Source: NZQO01 sp964639255
Lineage (GTDB): Bacteria; Bacteroidota; Bacteroidia; Flavobacteriales; Flavobacteriaceae
Direction of reading: 5' to 3'
Length of the DNA stretch: 64,000 bases
Assembly: GCA_964639255.1 (NCBI GenBank)
Contig: CAZXDP010000004.1
Span: 31,919 to 95,918, forward strand
The notes under the pieces: generated by a model
Seen by the model: the letters and a program-made list of their open reading frames with translations, nothing else
Told to the model about the DNA's origin: nothing
The model's database searches: none
Translations under genes and position numbers: made by a program
Shown here: in pieces, positions 43,730 to 53,399 of the stretch
Layout of the letters: each line of letters opens with the position of its first letter
Numbering within the stretch: position 1 is the stretch's first letter

Positions 43730-45439
43730 TCAATATCCCACGGCAGTATCATCGCCCCTGGGATCGGCACCTCCTTCCAAACGGCCGTTGGGAAGTACCA
43801 AAATCGCATCTACCTTGCCGATAACCGGTGTATTTTCCAAATCGACAAGGTATCCTCGCTCAGATAGCGAATCTAGCATCGAAGGCGAAAATCCCTCTGG
43901 TTCAAACTGAACCACATCGGGCAGCCATTGGTGGTGGAAACGGGGCGCATTTACGGCTTGCTGCATCGTCATATCGAATTCGTATACGTTCAATATGGTT
44001 TGGAGTACGGAAGTGATGATACTGGATCCTCCTGGGGTTCCCAAAACCATATAAAGCGCTCCGTCTTTTTCGACAATCGTAGGGGTCATGGAGCTCAACA
44101 TCCGTTTGTGCGGCGCAATGGCGTTGGCTGCTCCGCCCACCAATCCAAACATATTGGGTGCTCCCGGCTTCGCGCTAAAATCATCCATTTCGTTGTTCAG
44201 AAAGAACCCCAATTCGGGAACATAGAGTTTCGAGCCATAGGCCGCATTAAGGGTCGTGGTAGCGGCAACTGCATTTCCATAGGCATCTACGATGGAATAA
44301 TGGGTGGTTTCGGTGCCTTCGTTCATTTCAATAGATCCATAACCTACTTCAGAAGAAGGCGTGGCACTTTCAAATGAAAAGGATTGCATGCGCTTTTGGA
44401 GATACCGTGCGGACACAAGCGTATCTATAGGAATACTTACAAAGTCGGGATCGCCCAAAAAATGGCTTCTATCGGCATACGCTCTGCGTTCGGCCTCGGT
44501 GAGCACCTGTATGGTACGGGTGGTGTTATGACCGTATTTCGCAATAGGATACGGCTCAATCATTTTTAGAATTTGGGCCAACACGACACCCCCGCTCGAG
44601 GGCGGCCCCACGGAGATAATACGTAGATCCTTGTACTGAAATACCAGCGGCTCGCGCCAAACGGCTTCATAGGCCTCAAGGTCGTCTATGGTGATTATTC
44701 CACCACGGGCCTGCAGAAATTCAATCAGTTGCTTTCCAGTAGTACCTCCATAAAAATCCCGACGTCCCTCCTTGGCCAAGCGGGATATCGTTGTAGCCAA
44801 TGCGGTATTCCGTACCGTGTCTCCGGCACGTAATGGCAAGCTGTACAAGGTGGTTGTTTCTGAAACTTCTTCGAAGAGGGGGCCGTATTCCTGAAAGCGT
44901 TCCGCTTGGCTGGGCGTTACCACATAACCGCGTTGGGCAAGATCGATAACAGGTTGTAAAATAACCTCTATGGGCAACGAACCTAGTTTTTGATGTACCG
45001 CAAACATACCCGCGACAGTACCCGGGACGCCAACCGCCAAGCCTCCCATCTTGCTCATTTCGGGTTGATACGCGCCCGTAGAATCGAGGAACATATTCTG
45101 GGTGGCTGCCGACGGAGCTTTCTCGCGATAGTCAAAACTCCCCAGCTCTCCATATCGGGTTCTATAAACCATAAATCCGCCACCTCCAAGGTTGCCGGCA
45201 TAGGGATAACATACTGCCAAGGCCAACTCGGTGGCGATCATCGCATCAAAGGCGTTACCGCCTTTCTTTAAAATTGTAATACCGATGCGCGATGCTTCTT
45301 CCCGGGCAGAGACGACCATTGCCGAATCTGCAATGACACCTATTTTGGGACGTTCAGAAGAATCGGGAAGACGTGTGGTAGCATCTTTGCAACCTATAAA
45401 GGCGAATGACAGTAAGAAGATAATCGTTAAATGCTTCAT
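43730..45439 (-). CDS. ggt: Gamma-glutamyltransferase (lipoprotein)
   Basis: 569 residues. N-terminal signal MKHLTIIFLLSFAFIGCKDATTR with a lipobox Cys at 17. The N-terminal nucleophile is the Thr in EGTETTHYSIVDAYGNAVAATTTLNA, which frees the large and small subunits. LGTPGGSSIITSVLQ is the conserved oxyanion region. Cleaves gamma-glutamyl bonds in glutathione and related peptides in the periplasm. Its stop and the start of the ACP phosphodiesterase overlap or adjoin, suggesting one transcript with 45436-46029. Confidence 0.95.
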   Translation of the reverse strand: MKHLTIIFLLSFAFIGCKDATTRLPDSSERPKIGVIADSAMVVSAREEASRIGITILKKGGNAFDAMIATELALAVCYPYAGNLGGGGFMVYRTRYGELGSFDYREKAPSAATQNMFLDSTGAYQPEMSKMGGLAVGVPGTVAGMFAVHQKLGSLPIEVILQPVIDLAQRGYVVTPSQAERFQEYGPLFEEVSETTTLYSLPLRAGDTVRNTALATTISRLAKEGRRDFYGGTTGKQLIEFLQARGGIITIDDLEAYEAVWREPLVFQYKDLRIISVGPPSSGGVVLAQILKMIEPYPIAKYGHNTTRTIQVLTEAERRAYADRSHFLGDPDFVSIPIDTLVSARYLQKRMQSFSFESATPSSEVGYGSIEMNEGTETTHYSIVDAYGNAVAATTTLNAAYGSKLYVPELGFFLNNEMDDFSAKPGAPNMFGLVGGAANAIAPHKRMLSSMTPTIVEKDGALYMVLGTPGGSSIITSVLQTILNVYEFDMTMQQAVNAPRFHHQWLPDVVQFEPEGFSPSMLDSLSERGYLVDLENTPVIGKVDAILVLPNGRLEGGADPRGDDTAVGY

Positions 45440-46029
45440 TGGGCGAGCAATTCGTTTCGTTTATTATTGGAAAAATCTATCAAATCCTTAAAAAAGAAGG
45501 TAAATTCGGTTTCAAATTCTGAATAATAAGCTTCCAGATCGATAACAGCCTTATCCATCTTCGATAGTCGCTTGGTTCGCACGTTCATTTGGGCTAAGAT
45601 AATGCTTATGCCTTCAATGGTCGCATAGCTTAACAACCAATTATTGGCGATCATATGGGGCGTCATTCGTTGAATTCTTGTAGGCAGCAAATTAAAATGA
45701 GACTGCAATAAAGCGTAGAAGTTGGCCACAAAGGTTTGCAACGGTTCGTGGTGATATCGAGACCAGTTTTTTGCCAGAAAATGATCGTACAGTATATCAA
45801 CAATAACCCCGCTATAATGGCTGTACTTTGCGTGCAAGCGGGCGGTGCTTTGCCGCACTGTTGGGTGGCCATCGGTAAAGCTATCTATCGCGCGGTGTAG
45901 CAAAATGCCCTTTTGGATGATGGGCGGATACTTTTGGTATTTCTTGCCTTTTATGCCATCGGCAATAAAGTTTCCGATTATAAGCTCTTTCTCTGTTCCA
46001 GAAAGATAGATATGTGCCAAGAAATTCAT
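45436..46029 (-). CDS. Acyl carrier protein phosphodiesterase-like (DUF479)
   Basis: 197 residues from the ATG at 46029. MNFLAHIYLSG, IGNFIADGIKG, LLHRAIDSFTDGHP and YSHYSGVIVDILYDHFLAKNW match the AcpH family: the repeated His/Asp pairs resemble an HD-type hydrolase site. AcpH in E. coli removes 4-phosphopantetheine from ACP. Here the call is family level only. Overlaps ggt by 4 bp. Confidence 0.85.
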   Translation of the reverse strand: MNFLAHIYLSGTEKELIIGNFIADGIKGKKYQKYPPIIQKGILLHRAIDSFTDGHPTVRQSTARLHAKYSHYSGVIVDILYDHFLAKNWSRYHHEPLQTFVANFYALLQSHFNLLPTRIQRMTPHMIANNWLLSYATIEGISIILAQMNVRTKRLSKMDKAVIDLEAYYSEFETEFTFFFKDLIDFSNNKRNELLAQ

Positions 46030-46102
46030 CTGGTACAATTTACAAAAACGCGGCCAGCCATTGGGGGTAGAATTGTTATCTTTAGCAAAATTTTTGTCTC
46101 AC

Positions 46103-47494
46103 ATGACCTTGATAAAATCCATATCCGGAATTCGTGGTACCATTGGCGGCACCCCGGGCACAAACCTTACACCAATAGACGCGGTAAAATACGCGGCAGC
46201 CTATGGCAGTTGGATACGGCAAAATCGTAAAAAGGATGGCTACCGTGTGGTGGTAGGGCGTGATGCCCGCATATCGGGCGAAATGATACAGCAACTGGTA
46301 ATGAACACCTTGATAGGGATGGGAATACACGTAATTGACCTCGGACTATCCACCACCCCAACGGTGGAAATGGCAGTTGCCATGGAACATGCCGACGGCG
46401 GAATCATCCTTACCGCTAGCCACAATCCGAAACAATGGAATGCCCTAAAATTGCTTAACGAAAAAGGAGAATTTCTCGATGCGCAGTCCGGTCAGGAGAT
46501 TTTAGATCTTGCCGAACAGGGAACTACCCAATTTGCCGAGGTAGATGCTCTGGGGAGCATTACCGTTAATGACGCTTATATCGATTTGCACATCGACCAA
46601 ATATTAGAACTTCCATTGGTGGATGCCGATGCCATTCGCAAGGCCAAATTCAAGGTTGTGGTAGATGCCGTTAATTCTACAGGCGGTATTGCCATACCAC
46701 TTTTGCTTCACGAATTGGGCATACATACCGTAAAGCTCTATTGCGATCCCACGGGGCATTTTCCCCACAATCCGGAACCTTTAAAGGAACATCTGGGCGA
46801 TTTGATGCAACGAGTGGTAACCGAACGCGCAGATTTGGGGATTGTAGTAGATCCAGATGTAGACCGTCTAGCTTTCGTAGACGAAACAGGCGCAATGTTT
46901 GGCGAGGAATACACCTTGGTAGCGGTGGCAGATTACGTGCTGGAGCACACACCTGGCAATACGGTGAGCAATCTTTCATCGTCTAGGGCGCTTCGCGACG
47001 TAACCGAAAAGCACAAGGGATTCTATACCGCCAGTGCGGTAGGAGAGGTCAATGTAGTCCAGAAAATGAAAGAAACCCAAGCTGTAATTGGGGGCGAGGG
47101 TAATGGGGGCATTATTTACCCAGAACTGCATTACGGCAGGGACAGTTTGGTAGGGATTGCCCTATTTTTAAGTTTCCTTGCGAAGGAAAAGGTTTCGGTG
47201 AGCGAACTGCGAAGCCGGTACCCTGCCTATTTTATGGGAAAGAAGAAAATTGAGTTGACTCCTACCTTGGATGTGAATGCCATCCTGACCGAAATGGAAC
47301 AGCGGTATGCTTCGGAAGAGGTATCTACAGAAGATGGTGTAAAAATCGATTTTCCCGACTCTTGGGTCCACTTGAGAAAGTCCAATACCGAACCCATAAT
47401 CCGCATTTATACGGAAGCCACTTCACAGGAAAAAGCCGATGCGCTGGCCAACCGATTTATCGATGAGCTCAACGATATAGCGCGGGAACTCTAA
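46103..47494 (+). CDS. glmM: Phosphoglucosamine mutase
   Basis: 463 residues from the ATG at 46103; the longer frame to 46061 has no family match. Phosphohexomutase motifs in order: SGIRGTIGG, the phosphoserine loop TASHNPKQWNALK (Ser), the Mg loop DPDVDRLAF, and the sugar-specificity loop GGEGNGGIIYPELHYGRDSLVG. GEGNGG is more typical of GlmM or PMM-type enzymes than of phosphoglucomutase. Interconverts glucosamine-6-P and glucosamine-1-P for cell-wall and LPS sugars. The stop overlaps the convergent acyltransferase gene (CTAA). Confidence 0.87.
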   Translation: MTLIKSISGIRGTIGGTPGTNLTPIDAVKYAAAYGSWIRQNRKKDGYRVVVGRDARISGEMIQQLVMNTLIGMGIHVIDLGLSTTPTVEMAVAMEHADGGIILTASHNPKQWNALKLLNEKGEFLDAQSGQEILDLAEQGTTQFAEVDALGSITVNDAYIDLHIDQILELPLVDADAIRKAKFKVVVDAVNSTGGIAIPLLLHELGIHTVKLYCDPTGHFPHNPEPLKEHLGDLMQRVVTERADLGIVVDPDVDRLAFVDETGAMFGEEYTLVAVADYVLEHTPGNTVSNLSSSRALRDVTEKHKGFYTASAVGEVNVVQKMKETQAVIGGEGNGGIIYPELHYGRDSLVGIALFLSFLAKEKVSVSELRSRYPAYFMGKKKIELTPTLDVNAILTEMEQRYASEEVSTEDGVKIDFPDSWVHLRKSNTEPIIRIYTEATSQEKADALANRFIDELNDIAREL

Positions 47495-48366
47495 CTTACA
47501 TTGCGAAGCTTCCATCGCTTGTGCGACCAAAGGTAATAGGGTGGATGGCGGTGTATTTGCTTTTCAATTTCATCGAGGAACATTCTGGTGATCTCGAAAT
47601 CTGGAAATTCGCGCGGATGTTTGGCCAACGGCACGAAGGTAGCATTGTAATAGCCTCGCCGCTCTTTCTCTACTAGCAGGTACATTGCTGAAAAATCTAA
47701 TTTCTTCGCGAGTTCTTCAGTGCCCGTAAAAACCGGAACATCAATACCCATAAAGGTGTCTCTATGTTTAAATGCATTGCGTTTGGGCGTTTGGTCTGAT
47801 AGGATGAGCGTAAGGGTTTTTTCTTTCTTAGCCGCCTTTCGAAAGAGCGTTGTAACGATTTTTTTATTGGTAACGATCTCGGCACCAAAACGCGAACGAA
47901 TTTTCTTTACCAATCGGTCAAAGTAAGGATTGTCCAACTTTTTGTACACGGCCAATCCTTGATAGGGCATTTTCCGAGCGAGGATGCCGCTCCATTCCCA
48001 ACTGGCATAGTGCCCACACATAAGGAGAATGTTTCTATCTTCAGAATAATATTTGTCTAGAAGTTCAAGGTTTGCAAAACGAAACCGCTTGGTTATTTCT
48101 TTTTCAGAAATGGTGAGGCTCTTTATGGTTTCAAAAATGATATCGCACAGGTGCTGGTAAAAGTGTTTGGCAATGGCTCGCCGCTGTGCTTCGGTCTTTT
48201 CGGGAAATACCAATTTTAAATTATCGAGCACAACCCCTTTGCGATACTGCACTACGTAGTAAACTAGAAGAAATACTACATCTGATATTGCGTATAAGAT
48301 GAAGAGCGGCAAAAGGGAAGTAAGCCAAAGGAAGGGATATAAAGCGATATAAAGTAGTCGCTGCAT
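47491..48366 (-). CDS. LpxL/HtrB-family lipid A acyltransferase
   Basis: 291 residues. An N-terminal membrane segment (about 8-33) is followed by the HX4(D/E) catalytic motif in MCGHYASWEWSG, and later SDQTPKRNAFKHRDTFMGIDVPVFTGTEELAKK and VEKERRGYYNATFVPLAKHPREF. Secondary acylation of lipid A at the inner membrane. The late acceptor position cannot be told from sequence. Confidence 0.9.
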   Translation of the reverse strand: MQRLLYIALYPFLWLTSLLPLFILYAISDVVFLLVYYVVQYRKGVVLDNLKLVFPEKTEAQRRAIAKHFYQHLCDIIFETIKSLTISEKEITKRFRFANLELLDKYYSEDRNILLMCGHYASWEWSGILARKMPYQGLAVYKKLDNPYFDRLVKKIRSRFGAEIVTNKKIVTTLFRKAAKKEKTLTLILSDQTPKRNAFKHRDTFMGIDVPVFTGTEELAKKLDFSAMYLLVEKERRGYYNATFVPLAKHPREFPDFEITRMFLDEIEKQIHRHPPYYLWSHKRWKLRNVS

Positions 48367-48429
48367 AGGTCATTTTACCGCAAAACTAAGTAATTTTATG
48401 GCAGTAACCGTAGAAACATAATTTGTCCT

Positions 48430-49080
48430 ATGCCCGGAATAGACATTGCCACCCTTATCGTCATAGCCGCCAACGCCATAATCTCTCTTAGGGGCTTTAA
48501 AGATTACTCGTTTTTCGAGCGGTACAAATTTAACGTAGCGGCCATTAGAAAGGGCGAACAGATTCGAATGATCACCTCCGGATTTTTGCACGTAGATTTT
48601 ACGCATTTGCTATTCAATATGCTTACCCTCTATTTCTTTTCGGGGGTTGTCATTGCCGCGGTGGGAGTTATAAATTTTGTACTCATTTACCTGGCAAGTT
48701 TAATCGTGGGAAATCTACTTTCCTTTTACTTCCATAGGGATGAATTTCACTACAGTGCCGTTGGTGCTAGCGGTGCCGTTACCGGCGTGTTGTATTCGGC
48801 GATTCTGTATTACCCTGATATGGGACTGTATCTGTTTTTTATACCCATCGCCATACCCGCTTGGATTTTTGGTATTGGTTACTTGCTTTATTCCATCTAT
48901 GGCATGAAGCGTAGGCTGGGCAATATTGGTCACGATGCTCATTTTGGTGGGGCCATTGCGGGGTATGTTTTAACCCTGCTGTTTGTTCCCCAATTATTTC
49001 AGGCACAATTATGGATTGTATTGGTATTGGCAGTACCCATCATTTTGCTTTTTATAATGCACAAATTAGGCAAAATTTAA
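48430..49080 (+). CDS. Rhomboid-family intramembrane serine protease
   Basis: 216 residues with six hydrophobic segments. Catalytic Ser lies in VGASGAVTGVLYSAI and catalytic His in GHDAHFGGAIAGYVLTL; the His comes in the last helix. GEQIRMITSGFLHVDFTHLLFNMLTLYFF matches the WR-like L1 and second-helix region of rhomboids. Cleaves membrane-spanning substrates. A SIMPL protein gene starts 12 bp later in the same direction, so they are likely co-transcribed. Confidence 0.93.
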   Translation: MPGIDIATLIVIAANAIISLRGFKDYSFFERYKFNVAAIRKGEQIRMITSGFLHVDFTHLLFNMLTLYFFSGVVIAAVGVINFVLIYLASLIVGNLLSFYFHRDEFHYSAVGASGAVTGVLYSAILYYPDMGLYLFFIPIAIPAWIFGIGYLLYSIYGMKRRLGNIGHDAHFGGAIAGYVLTLLFVPQLFQAQLWIVLVLAVPIILLFIMHKLGKI

Positions 49081-49092
49081 AATATGTTATAT

Positions 49093-49782
49093 ATGAAATC
49101 ACTAATCATAGTTTTGGCATTGATTACCACCTGTTGGGCAGGTGCACAGGTAGAAACGCAACCCACCGTAGATGTTACCGGCGAGGGGATCGTACGGGTC
49201 GTTCCCGATGAAGTCACCGTGCAGTTTAGGGTAGAGAACACTGGAAAAAATGCGGCATTGGTAAAGCAGGAAAATGACCGCGTGGTAACAAATGTATTGG
49301 AATTTGTCGCGAAAATGGGCATTGACTCCAAGGACGTTCATACCGAATACATTCGTCTAAATAAAAATTATGAATACAATACTAAGACCTATAACTATAT
49401 GGCCAGCAATACTATGTCCGTAAAATTGCGCGATTTAAAAAAATACGAGAATGTTATGAACGGTCTTCTGGAAACGGGAATTAATGGAATAGACCATATT
49501 CAATTTGGCTCTTCAAAGGAAGAACAGCTCATGGCCGAATCTCGGCAAAAGGCTATGTTACAGGCCAAGGAAAAGGCACAGCAATACGCCGGTGCGCTGG
49601 GCCAAACCATAGGAAGGGCGGTTTCCATAAGCGAGCCTAGCAGCAACAATTTTCCACAACCTAGGTACAAAGCAGCTGTAATGATGGATAGCGAAGGTGG
49701 GGTAAGTGGCGATCAATATACCCTCGCCCCGGGCGAAATGCTCCTCAAAACAACGGTAAACGTTCGGTTTTTACTTCAATAA
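49093..49782 (+). CDS. Secreted SIMPL (DUF541) domain protein
   Basis: 229 residues from the ATG at 49093, which gives a signal peptide (MKSLIIVLALITTCWAGAQ). An ATG three codons earlier is possible. The SIMPL domain is recognised by VDVTGEGIVRVVPDEVTVQFRVENTGKNAALVKQEND, DVHTEYIRLNKNYEYNT and ETGINGIDHIQFGSSKEE. Family members have periplasmic roles of unsure biochemistry. It follows the rhomboid protease gene. Confidence 0.88.
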   Translation: MKSLIIVLALITTCWAGAQVETQPTVDVTGEGIVRVVPDEVTVQFRVENTGKNAALVKQENDRVVTNVLEFVAKMGIDSKDVHTEYIRLNKNYEYNTKTYNYMASNTMSVKLRDLKKYENVMNGLLETGINGIDHIQFGSSKEEQLMAESRQKAMLQAKEKAQQYAGALGQTIGRAVSISEPSSNNFPQPRYKAAVMMDSEGGVSGDQYTLAPGEMLLKTTVNVRFLLQ

Positions 49783-49784
49783 CT

Positions 49785-50894
49785 CTAATTGCCCAGTAAC
49801 TCTTCCATCTTGGCTCCCAAAGCGGGACCGCGCAAGTTTTTCGCGATGATGCGCCCTTGTTCGTCTAAAAGAAACGTAGCCGGTATGGAACGCACGTTGT
49901 ACTGCCGGGCAATGGGGTCGTCCCAAAACTGAAGGTTCGAAACGTGGTACCAGTCCATTTTGTCATCCTCTATCGCCTTTAGCCAACGATCCTTCTGTCC
50001 CTGTTTGTCTAATGAGACGCTTATAATGTTCAACCCCTTGTCGTGGTATTCGTTGTACACCTTCACTACATTCGGGTTTTCCATACGGCAAGGACGGCAC
50101 CACGACGCCCAAAAGTCGATGATGGTATACTTACCCATCGTTTCCTTTAGGGAAAGCATATCACCGTCGGGCGAAGGGGCAGAGAAATCTGGCGCTACAC
50201 TGCCAATGTCGGCTTTCTTCAAATTAGACAGTACCGTTTTTACCTGACTGGTTATTTCGAGATTGGCAATTTTAGGTGCAAGATTGGCGATGGCCTCTTC
50301 GGCCTCACTTGGGGTCATTTCCTTTCTATTCAACATTTCAGAAATGAGCATAATAGAAAAGATGGAATTGGAGTTGTTGGTAATGAAATCTTTCTTGAAC
50401 TGCCGCTCCCTAGCCACCAATGCCTGATTATCTTGCTGCAATTTTGCCATGGTAACATTGTCCTGTACTTTTTGGGCTTCCTGGAACTTCTCGAGCTGCA
50501 CTTGCTTTTCCTTGTTGAAATCGCGCAATTGTTTGTTAAAAGCACGAAATGCTTCATTTTGCTTTCCGCCAGAAACATAGGATGCCTGCACGCTATCCTT
50601 ATAAATAACAGCGTTTAAATCTTCATTTTCGGGAAAGTACAGTACGGTCGCATCGCCCACCCGCAGGTAATTTAGGCGCGCCTCTTGGCTTTTTTCGTAA
50701 GTGCCGGTAAAGCTGCCATTTTGTATGGTGAGCGTGTCGATAACCTTGGGTTGATTGGTATCTAATGTATAAACGAGTACTTCAGTACCGTCTGCAAACC
50801 CCTCGGCAGTGCCCTCAAGGGTAAATGTATTGGTATCTTTGTTGCACGAAAAAAAGGTTGCCACTGTAATGAATGCGGCTGCAAGTCGTCTCAT
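49785..50894 (-). CDS. TlpA-type thioredoxin lipoprotein with DUF4369 N-terminal domain
   Basis: 369 residues. Lipobox Cys at 17 (TFFSCNKD). The N-terminal half (FTLEGTAEGFADGTEVLVYTLDTNQPKVIDTL) is the DUF4369-like beta-domain found in Bacteroidota. A coiled-coil region (about 125-170) links to a thioredoxin fold with the redox motif WASWCRPCRMENP (CxxC). Periplasmic thiol-disulfide exchange, probably for protein folding or cytochrome maturation. Confidence 0.92.
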   Translation of the reverse strand: MRRLAAAFITVATFFSCNKDTNTFTLEGTAEGFADGTEVLVYTLDTNQPKVIDTLTIQNGSFTGTYEKSQEARLNYLRVGDATVLYFPENEDLNAVIYKDSVQASYVSGGKQNEAFRAFNKQLRDFNKEKQVQLEKFQEAQKVQDNVTMAKLQQDNQALVARERQFKKDFITNNSNSIFSIMLISEMLNRKEMTPSEAEEAIANLAPKIANLEITSQVKTVLSNLKKADIGSVAPDFSAPSPDGDMLSLKETMGKYTIIDFWASWCRPCRMENPNVVKVYNEYHDKGLNIISVSLDKQGQKDRWLKAIEDDKMDWYHVSNLQFWDDPIARQYNVRSIPATFLLDEQGRIIAKNLRGPALGAKMEELLGN

Positions 50895-51026
50895 AATAGG
50901 TAGTTAAGGAGCACAAAAATAGGAGTTATTTTTCCTGAAAAAAAACAGGCTCCCCAAATTAATGTTAATTTGCTGTAGGTGAGCATCCTTAGCCCTAATT
51001 TCGCTATATTTAACCAAAGTTGAGAA

Positions 51027-53399
51027 ATGAAAACGAAACGTGGGGAATTTCCCCTTGAAATAAAAATTAGCTTCCGAAAGCTTTTTGATCTGTACCGAAA
51101 TCAATTAGATTCCGGTAGGGCTATTAATCGGGCCCACGCCGAATCGGTTTTGGCCTTGGAGGAGCAATTTCCAAAGTTGTCTGAAGGGTTGGAGACAGAA
51201 CAGGAGCTTCAGGATTACAAAGAGCAGATAGACCTTGTGCTCGACGACCTGTTTCCCGTGGTGGCGACGAAGAACGAAATAAAGGTGGCGACCACGCCTT
51301 TTCAGGAACTTATATTTAAATCGTCACAGCGATACAAGGATATTGTGGCAGCTGCCGGGCCCGAGTTTGAAATGGAGCTCATCAACTTCAACGAAAATTA
51401 CTTCTACATCATGGGCTGTAGCATAATTTTAGGGCAGTATTACGGCTATACCATCGATTTTAAGAGACCGTTCTATTATAACATTCCCGATGGCAACGGT
51501 TCGGTTCGCAATTACCGTGTGCTCTATAACGGCGATTTTATCGAGATCGAAAAAACCGATAAGGCTAAGGAGATTACACAAGCAGATGTGGATGAACTCC
51601 TGGAAAATTTTGACGATATCGAGGTTTGGAAAGAAAAATTCCCCGTTGGCGGTTGGATCTTCAAGGGGTTTGTCATCGCAAATATGTTCGATGTAACCCT
51701 CGATACGAGCATATCTGATTTTAAATCGCACCTGCTGCGCAGCCAAAAGGACGCTGAGGTTGATACCGAGGATGAGTTTAGGCGTATATTCCGAAATATT
51801 TTCAACCTACCTGATGTTGAAATTGGATTTTCCGATTATAACGAAGAGGAAAACCGTTTTGAAAAAATTCTATATAAGAATTTAAAGAGTTTTATCCTGG
51901 GCGATAAAAGCTATCAAGATTGCCGGGAAGCCCTTTGCGACACTTCCTATTATGTGCTTTTCAAGAACCACGACCTGTATGTTGTGACCAATACCGAAAA
52001 ATACCACCAGCTTTATCCAGATAATGTGCTATATAAAAAGCTCTTACAGCAAGGGTTTAAAAGTGCCATTTTCGCGAGTATTGTTCACCAAGGAAATATG
52101 CTAGGCGTGTTGGAGCTAGCCTCGCCGCACGAAAATGCCCTCAATACCATAAATGCCAGAAAACTTGAAGATGTAATGCCGTTTTTGGTAGACTCCGTCG
52201 TACGGGCCAAGGAGCAAATGGACAACGAACTGGAGCTCATAATACAAGAGGAGTGTACTTCCATTCATAGCAGCGTGCACTGGAAGTTTCGCAACGAAGC
52301 GAAGCGGTTTATGGCAACTAGGGCTGCAGGAAATCCGTCGTATTTTAGGGAGGTAGTGTTTCGGGACGTATACCCTTTATATGGGCAAATTGATGTTATT
52401 GGTTCTTCAGAAGCACGCAATGAGGCAACCAAAAAGGACCTGGTAATGCATTTGGAGACCGTACAGCACATTATACGAAGGCTTTACAAGCAGGAACCTT
52501 TGCCCATTTACGAGCACCTCGATTTTCGAATAGTAAGCTATTTGGATGAGCTTCGGGAAGAACTTCAGGTAAATAGCGAAAGACAGGTGTTACGTTTCCT
52601 GCAGTCTGAAATCGTACCGCTACTCAAGCATATTGAGCAAAAGAACAGCAATCTCGAGCAGCTCATAACCGAGTATAATGATTTGGTAGATGCCGAAAGC
52701 GGACTAGTATACAAACACCGTCGCGATTTTGACGATACCGTTATGGCAATTAACAAAAAACTTGCTGCGGTTATCGATAAAAAGCAGGTGGAGGCGCAAA
52801 AAATGTATCCCCATTATTTTGAACGGTACAAGACCGATGGGGTAGAGCATAGCCTTTATATTGGTGAGTCTATTACACAGCACGCCCAGTTTAACAAGAT
52901 ATATCTGTACAACTTGCGCTTATGGCAACTTCAGGTGATGTGCGAAATGGAAAACAGCTATTACAAAATGAAGGAAGAGCTTCCCATACAGCTGGAGGTC
53001 GCCACTATGGTGCTTTCTTTTAACAGTCCGTTGGCCCTGCGCTTCCGTATGGACGAAAAACGCTTTGATGTAGATGGTACGTATAACGCCAGGTACGAGG
53101 TGGTGAAGAAACGCGTAGACAAGGCCCTTATTAAGGGAACCGAGGAACGGGTAACCAAGGCCGGTAAGATTACCATTATCTATTCTCAAAAAGACGATGA
53201 GAAGGAATACCTAAAATACATCGCATTTCTTCAGCACAAAAAACAACTGGATACCGATGAGGAAATTGTGACTTTAGAAGACCTACAGGGTGTAACGGGT
53301 TTAAAGGCCATACGCGTAAGCGTACTGTATACCAAGGGAACTTCGAACGCCAAGGAATATTACACCTACGACGACCTTATTGACGAGCTTAAGGCTTAG
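51027..53399 (+). CDS. Large GAF-domain protein
   Basis: 790 residues, no signal peptide. The central region (about 260-400; LCDTSYYVLFKNHDLYVVTNTEKYHQL, IVHQGNMLGVLELASP) has the alternating pattern of a GAF domain. The rest is mostly helical with unknown domains, and the C-terminus (TKGTSNAKEYYTYDDLIDELKA) is short and acidic. No output domain such as kinase or HTH is recognised. Convergent with the HD-PycTM gene, with a 4-bp stop overlap. Confidence 0.8.
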   Translation: MKTKRGEFPLEIKISFRKLFDLYRNQLDSGRAINRAHAESVLALEEQFPKLSEGLETEQELQDYKEQIDLVLDDLFPVVATKNEIKVATTPFQELIFKSSQRYKDIVAAAGPEFEMELINFNENYFYIMGCSIILGQYYGYTIDFKRPFYYNIPDGNGSVRNYRVLYNGDFIEIEKTDKAKEITQADVDELLENFDDIEVWKEKFPVGGWIFKGFVIANMFDVTLDTSISDFKSHLLRSQKDAEVDTEDEFRRIFRNIFNLPDVEIGFSDYNEEENRFEKILYKNLKSFILGDKSYQDCREALCDTSYYVLFKNHDLYVVTNTEKYHQLYPDNVLYKKLLQQGFKSAIFASIVHQGNMLGVLELASPHENALNTINARKLEDVMPFLVDSVVRAKEQMDNELELIIQEECTSIHSSVHWKFRNEAKRFMATRAAGNPSYFREVVFRDVYPLYGQIDVIGSSEARNEATKKDLVMHLETVQHIIRRLYKQEPLPIYEHLDFRIVSYLDELREELQVNSERQVLRFLQSEIVPLLKHIEQKNSNLEQLITEYNDLVDAESGLVYKHRRDFDDTVMAINKKLAAVIDKKQVEAQKMYPHYFERYKTDGVEHSLYIGESITQHAQFNKIYLYNLRLWQLQVMCEMENSYYKMKEELPIQLEVATMVLSFNSPLALRFRMDEKRFDVDGTYNARYEVVKKRVDKALIKGTEERVTKAGKITIIYSQKDDEKEYLKYIAFLQHKKQLDTDEEIVTLEDLQGVTGLKAIRVSVLYTKGTSNAKEYYTYDDLIDELKA

